From NCBI GenBank assembly GCA_965276765.1, contig OZ255627.1, forward strand, positions 3,224,001-3,288,000: a stretch of 64,000 bases of DNA, written 5' to 3'. The notes beneath the pieces are model-generated. The model saw only the letters and a program-made list of their open reading frames with translations. It had not been told where the DNA came from and searched no databases. Source of the DNA: G965276765 sp965276765 (GTDB lineage Bacteria; Actinomycetota; Acidimicrobiia; Acidimicrobiales; Palsa-688). Of the stretch, positions 60,437 to 64,000 are shown piece after piece. Every line of letters begins with the position of its first letter. Within the stretch, counting starts at the first letter, position 1. Position numbers and translations under genes: made by a program.

Positions 60437-62008
60437 GTGTCGAGCGATCGATGGACCAGGCGGCAGTTCCTGACCCGGGGCGTGGGGGCCGGCGGCGGAT
60501 TGGCCCTGCTCGCCGCCTCCGGATACACGGGATACCGATGGCCGGGACGGGACTCCACCGAGGTGAGCAAGGCCTCGTCACCCACCACATCGACGACGAC
60601 GGCGCCGGCTGCCACCGACACCGAAGACGTCAACCACTTCGTCTCGCGTCCCGACCTCCGTCCCCCGCGGGTCACGATGACCAGGCGACCGGGGTCGTTC
60701 GCACCGTCGCCGTCGGCGCCGCGTTGTTTCTTCGTCACCCCCAAGGGCTACGAGACGACGGGACCGGGCGAGGCGGGGCTCATGATCGTCGACAGCCGAG
60801 GCGGCCTGGTGTGGTTCCTGCCCAAGACCGCCACGTCCGTCGCCCCGTTCGACCTGCAGGTCCAGACCTATCGAGGCAAACCGGTGCTTACCTGGTGGGA
60901 GGGGACGGTGATCAGCGGATACGGCCGCGGCACCTGCACCATCGCCGACTCCTCCTACCGGCCGATCGCCACGGTACGCGCCGGCAACGGGCTCGACGCC
61001 GACCTCCACGAGTTCAACCTCACCCCGCAGGGAACCGCCCTGATCACCGCGTACCGAACGGCCACGACCGACCTGTCGGCGCTCGGCGGTCCGACGGCGG
61101 GCAAGGTGCTCGCGTGTCAGGCCCAGGAGATCGACATTGCCACCGGCAAGGTCCTCTTTTCCTGGGACAGCCTCGACCACGTCGCGGTCACGGAGACCTA
61201 CCAGGACCTCCCGGGTGGGAAGCAGGAGGCTCCGTTCGACTACTTCCACATCAACTCGGTGTCGCTGGCTGCCGACGGTGACCTGCTCATCTCGTCCCGC
61301 AACACCTGGACGGTCTACAAGGTCGATCGTTCGAGCGGGAAGATCGTGTGGCGACTGAACGGCAAGAAGTCCGACTTCACCATGGGGAAGGGCACCAAGT
61401 TCTACTGGCAGCACCACGTCAGGGCCCATTCGGCCGACGAGCTGAGCCTCTTCGACGACGGGTCGTCCCCACCCGAAGAGTCCGAGTCGCGCGGGCTCGT
61501 GCTGCACGTCGATACCGGCACCATGCGAGCCGAGCTCGTTCGCCGCTACGTCCACCCCTCCCGACTCCTCGCCGCCAACCAGGGCAGCGTGCAGCTTCTC
61601 GACGACGGGCACGTCCTCGTCGGCTGGGGCGACCAGCCGTACTTCTCCGAGTTCGAGCGCGACGGCACCCTCGTGGCCGACGGACGCTTCCCGACCGACG
61701 ACCAGTCGTACCGGGCCTTCACCTACGGGTGGACGGGCCAGCCGACCGACGAGCCGGCCATCGCCGTGCAGTCCGACACGACCGGAGGGGCCACCGTGTA
61801 CGCCAGCTGGAACGGGAGCACCGAGGTGCACACCTGGCAGATCCTCTCCGGCCCGAGCGCCTCGGCCCTGAGCTCCACAGCCACCGCCAGGCGAGCCGAC
61901 TTCGAGACCGTGATCTCCGTCGATCGCGCCACCGGTTACTTCGCCGTCGAGGCCCTCGACCGTCATGGCCACAAGCTCGGACGTTCGAAGGCCGTCCATC
62001 ACGCATGA
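60437..62008 (+). CDS. Tat-exported arylsulfotransferase-like protein 1
   Basis: The product has 523 residues. The Tat motif TRRQFLTRG and h-region end near TGYR, with no lipobox. The mature chain has the six-bladed propeller pattern of the ASST family: GLVWFLPKT, DLQVQTYRGKPVLTWWEG, HEFNLTPQGTALITAY, FDYFHINSVSLAADGDLLISSRNTWTVYKVDRSSGKIVWRL, then the QGSVQLLDDGHVLVGWGDQPYFSEF block. The DYFHINSV His is the candidate catalytic residue by analogy to ASST. Strong AAGGAGG upstream of GTG 60437. Partner of the paralogue 34 nt downstream. Confidence 0.82.
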   Translation: MSSDRWTRRQFLTRGVGAGGGLALLAASGYTGYRWPGRDSTEVSKASSPTTSTTTAPAATDTEDVNHFVSRPDLRPPRVTMTRRPGSFAPSPSAPRCFFVTPKGYETTGPGEAGLMIVDSRGGLVWFLPKTATSVAPFDLQVQTYRGKPVLTWWEGTVISGYGRGTCTIADSSYRPIATVRAGNGLDADLHEFNLTPQGTALITAYRTATTDLSALGGPTAGKVLACQAQEIDIATGKVLFSWDSLDHVAVTETYQDLPGGKQEAPFDYFHINSVSLAADGDLLISSRNTWTVYKVDRSSGKIVWRLNGKKSDFTMGKGTKFYWQHHVRAHSADELSLFDDGSSPPEESESRGLVLHVDTGTMRAELVRRYVHPSRLLAANQGSVQLLDDGHVLVGWGDQPYFSEFERDGTLVADGRFPTDDQSYRAFTYGWTGQPTDEPAIAVQSDTTGGATVYASWNGSTEVHTWQILSGPSASALSSTATARRADFETVISVDRATGYFAVEALDRHGHKLGRSKAVHHA

Positions 62009-62042
62009 GGTGCATCGACCGCCGTCTGCTGGCGCACTACCG

Positions 62043-63584
62043 ATGATCCGGGCGCGGCCGATCGGCCGCCGAAGGGCCATGCGGGCCATCGCCGGGCTGG
62101 GCGCAGCGGCGCTGGCGGCGACCGTCGCCGGCTGCTCATCGCCGGGGCGGGCTCGCTCGAGCGGCGGCAGGGGCGCCGAAGGTGATCTCCCTGCGACCGG
62201 GACGGGCACGGGGGCCACGGCCGCGTCCACAGCCTTCCGCTCCCGGCCCGACCTGCGCCCCCCACCGATCGTCGTCGACGCCCAACGCGCGGGTGGCGCC
62301 CCCGGTGTGGTGCTCACCGACTGTCACGCCGGCACGGGCCAGCAGGGGCCGATGATCATCGGCGGGGACGGCGATCTGATCTGGTTCGTTGCTCTCTCCG
62401 ACCACGGGACGCCCGATCTCCGCGCCTTCAACCTCCGCGTCGAGACGTATCGCGGTCGGCCGGTGCTCTGCTGGTTCGAGGGGGCCGTCGTCGATGGTCA
62501 CGGCGAGGGCACGTACCGGATCGTCGACGAGGCCTACCGCGAGGTAGCCACGGTCAAGGCGGCGAACGGGCTCAACGGCGACCTGCACGACTTCTCCCTC
62601 ACCGACCGGGGCACGGCTCTCTTCACGACCTACGGGACCGCCACCGGCGACCTCTCGGGAGCCGGCGGGTCGAGCAGCGGGTCCTACTTCTACGGGGAGG
62701 TGCAGGAGGTCGACGTCGCTACCGGACGCCTGGTCTTTTCCTGGCGATGCGACGATCACGTCGACTTCGTAGAGTCCTACGTCACCCCCCCGTCCGATCC
62801 CACCCGCCCCTGGGATTACTTCCATCTCAACTCCGTCGCCGTCGACCCGAGCGACGGCAACATCGTCGTCTCCTCGCGCAACTGCTGGGGGATCTACAAG
62901 GTGGACCGCAGCACCGGCGCCCTGCTGTGGCGGTTGGGCGGCAAACGCAGCGACTTCTCCATGGGCGCCGGCACCCGCTTCGCCTACCAGCACGACGTCA
63001 CCCCGCAGCCCGACGGCACCTACACGATCTTCGACAACGAGGGCTCGCCGTGGGTACGGCCCCCGTCGCGCGGCTTGGCCATCGCGGTGGACGAGTCCCG
63101 GCGCACGGCGACCCTCGTGCGCCAACGGGTCCATTCACCGCCGGTAAGATCCGGTTCCCTCGGCAGCGTGCAGGAGCTGGCCGGCGGCCACACCTTCATC
63201 GGGTGGGGGACGTCCACGTACTTCACCGAGTACGACCCGTCCGGGCGGGTGGTGACCGACGCTCACCTCGCCGGCGACGGCATCCTGTCGTACCGGGCTT
63301 TCAAGCAGCCCTGGTCGGCGCAACCCACCGAACGTCCCGCCGTCGCCGTCGAACGCCTGGGTGCAGGGACCGTCGTCCACGTCAGCTGGAACGGCGCCAC
63401 CGCCGTGACCACCTGGCGCGTGCTCGGCGGCCCGTCGCCCGACGCCCTCTCCTCGCTCGGCGCGGCCCGCCGACACGGATTCGAGACCCGGATCAGCCTT
63501 TCCACCACCCCTCGCCACGTGGCCGTCGAGGCGATGGACGCATCGGGCCACCCGCTCGGCCGATCGGCGACTCGAGAGGTCTGA
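62043..63584 (+). CDS. Exported arylsulfotransferase-like lipoprotein 2
   Basis: The product has 513 residues. A twin-Arg stretch (GRRRAMRAI) and AALAATVAGC give a lipobox Cys near residue 31. The propeller blocks repeat those of the first paralogue: DLIWFVALSD, LRVETYRGRPVLCWFEG, DYFHLNSVAVDPSDGNIVVSSRNCWGIYKVDRSTGALLWRLGG and GSVQELAGGHTFIGWG. It has several extra Cys (CHAGTG, LCWF, NCWG). Start ATG 62043 follows the first gene by 34 nt, so the pair is an operon derived from a tandem duplication. Confidence 0.82.
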   Translation: MIRARPIGRRRAMRAIAGLGAAALAATVAGCSSPGRARSSGGRGAEGDLPATGTGTGATAASTAFRSRPDLRPPPIVVDAQRAGGAPGVVLTDCHAGTGQQGPMIIGGDGDLIWFVALSDHGTPDLRAFNLRVETYRGRPVLCWFEGAVVDGHGEGTYRIVDEAYREVATVKAANGLNGDLHDFSLTDRGTALFTTYGTATGDLSGAGGSSSGSYFYGEVQEVDVATGRLVFSWRCDDHVDFVESYVTPPSDPTRPWDYFHLNSVAVDPSDGNIVVSSRNCWGIYKVDRSTGALLWRLGGKRSDFSMGAGTRFAYQHDVTPQPDGTYTIFDNEGSPWVRPPSRGLAIAVDESRRTATLVRQRVHSPPVRSGSLGSVQELAGGHTFIGWGTSTYFTEYDPSGRVVTDAHLAGDGILSYRAFKQPWSAQPTERPAVAVERLGAGTVVHVSWNGATAVTTWRVLGGPSPDALSSLGAARRHGFETRISLSTTPRHVAVEAMDASGHPLGRSATREV

Positions 63585-63594
63585 GGCCCGGAGC

Positions 63595-63906
63595 TCAAGC
63601 GAAAAGGTCGAGGCTGAGTTGCTCCGCCCGCGCCGCCCGAGCCGTCAAGGGCTCCCAGACCTCGCCGCCGCGAGCGCCGCGAGCTCGGACCTCGAGACGG
63701 TGGACGTCGAGGCTCCTGGCCGCGCCGCCCGTGTCGGTCACCCCCACGCTGCCGTCGCGCTCGCGTCCGCGAATCGCCCCGTAGCGCCATCGCCCGCTCG
63801 GCCCTGATCGCCATCGGACCCGGTCGCCGCCGGCGACCCCGAGGATCTTCAGCCGGTCGTCGTCCCCGTCCGCTGCACCACCGGCGGGGACGGCTCGCCT
63901 GGTCAC
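63595..63906 (-). CDS. Small conserved hypothetical protein
   Basis: The product has 103 residues. A beta-rich core DRVRWRSGPSGRWRYGAIRGRERDGSVGVTDTGG leads to VHRLEVRARG and a C-terminal WEPLTARAARAEQLSLDLF. The layout, an SH3-like strand set plus QLxLDLF tail, is seen in small actinobacterial hypotheticals of unknown function. GTG 63906 is exactly 6 nt after TAGCCT (63918-63913), a leaderless promoter that supports both gene and start. It is convergent with the ASST-like pair. Confidence 0.68.
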   Translation of the reverse strand: MTRRAVPAGGAADGDDDRLKILGVAGGDRVRWRSGPSGRWRYGAIRGRERDGSVGVTDTGGAARSLDVHRLEVRARGARGGEVWEPLTARAARAEQLSLDLFA

Positions 63907-63944
63907 GTCCCGAGGCTACTCAGCGCTCGGGTCGGCGGGGGGCC

Positions 63945-64000
63945 TTACCTGGCGATGGAGGTGTGCTTGAACTCGTTGAGCTCGGGCCAACCGGTAAGCA
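63945..64000 (-). CDS. C-terminal end of a minus-strand gene running off the window
   Basis: From a TAA at 63945-63947 the minus frame reads, N to C, LTGWPELNEFKHTSIAR with no stop up to the window edge. The codon use is normal for this genome. It is too short to identify. Confidence 0.4.
   Translation of the reverse strand, partial: LTGWPELNEFKHTSIAR

Noticed and set aside
1..64000. tRNA, rRNA, CRISPR array or complete IS
   Set aside because: No cloverleaf with a CCA-type end, no regularly spaced repeats and no intact transposase were seen by eye; tRNAscan or CRISPR software could still find something missed.

Overview
This is a high-GC, gene-dense chromosomal segment that looks like a member of the Actinobacteria. 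The evidence is a mycothiol S-conjugate amidase (Mca), three F420/luciferase-type oxidoreductases, an ImuA'/ImuB/DnaE2 mutasome under the GAAC-N4-GTTC type of LexA box, a tuberculostearic-acid type gene pair, RskA-type sigma/anti-sigma coupling, and many starts that sit 6 nt after a TANNNT -10 element (leaderless genes). A deep-branching lineage such as Acidimicrobiia is an inference only; there is no rRNA in the window. I saw no tRNA, rRNA, CRISPR array, intact insertion sequence or prophage.

Layout. 0-6.3 kb: a truncated DHA2-type MFS efflux gene divergent from a MarR regulator plus an LLM oxidoreductase, a 3-oxoacid CoA-transferase pair (scoAB), a Tam-like methyltransferase, a DUF4232 secreted protein and a NarL-type response regulator. 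6.3-19.4 kb: a DNA-damage region. imuA'-imuB, dnaE2 and an AlkB-like dioxygenase each carry a LexA box next to a leaderless promoter; they are interleaved with a lipoprotein, a VapBC-type toxin-antitoxin, a HemK-like methyltransferase, a PAP2 protein, an amidase and a DedA protein. 19.4-26.4 kb: lipid and transport. A delta-9 desaturase faces tmsA-tmsB (10-methyl fatty acid synthesis), followed by an unusual single-chain ECF transporter (S-like membrane domain plus two ATPases) and its EcfT. 26.4-38.7 kb: an LLM oxidoreductase, a dienelactone hydrolase, a DUF6295 protein, a MarR regulator coupled to a ClC chloride channel, cobQ facing pduX (cobalamin), purU, an HPP-like membrane protein, an orphan VirD4-type ATPase and a DMT exporter. 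38.7-46.5 kb: an HpnJ-like radical SAM protein with an MGDG-type glycosyltransferase and an SDR, then a DUF885 peptidase, a pterin dehydratase, a TrmA-like methyltransferase and mca. 46.5-52 kb: an SCP2-like protein, an ECF sigma factor with an RskA-like anti-sigma, ddl and murF. 52-55.3 kb: two exported ferritin-like proteins with an exported cupredoxin, then a YdjC/HpnK-type deacetylase. 55.4-57.9 kb: a compositionally different islet holding a second ECF sigma/anti-sigma pair, a small secreted protein and a frameshifted IS1380-family transposase remnant. 57.9-64 kb: an LLM oxidoreductase coupled to a Gfo/Idh/MocA dehydrogenase, and a tandem pair of Tat/lipoprotein arylsulfotransferase-like proteins.

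Most interesting points. (1) An SOS regulon scattered over 13 kb, built on leaderless promoters with the LexA box abutting the -10. (2) A family of long palindromes with TTTTCTC/GAGAAAA ends lying 3' of genes; two copies share a 35-nt core with one mismatch. They have the wrong polarity for intrinsic terminators. (3) The exported cupredoxin plus twin ferritin-like trio, which I cannot match to a described pathway. (4) The sigma/anti-sigma/secreted-protein islet beside an IS remnant.
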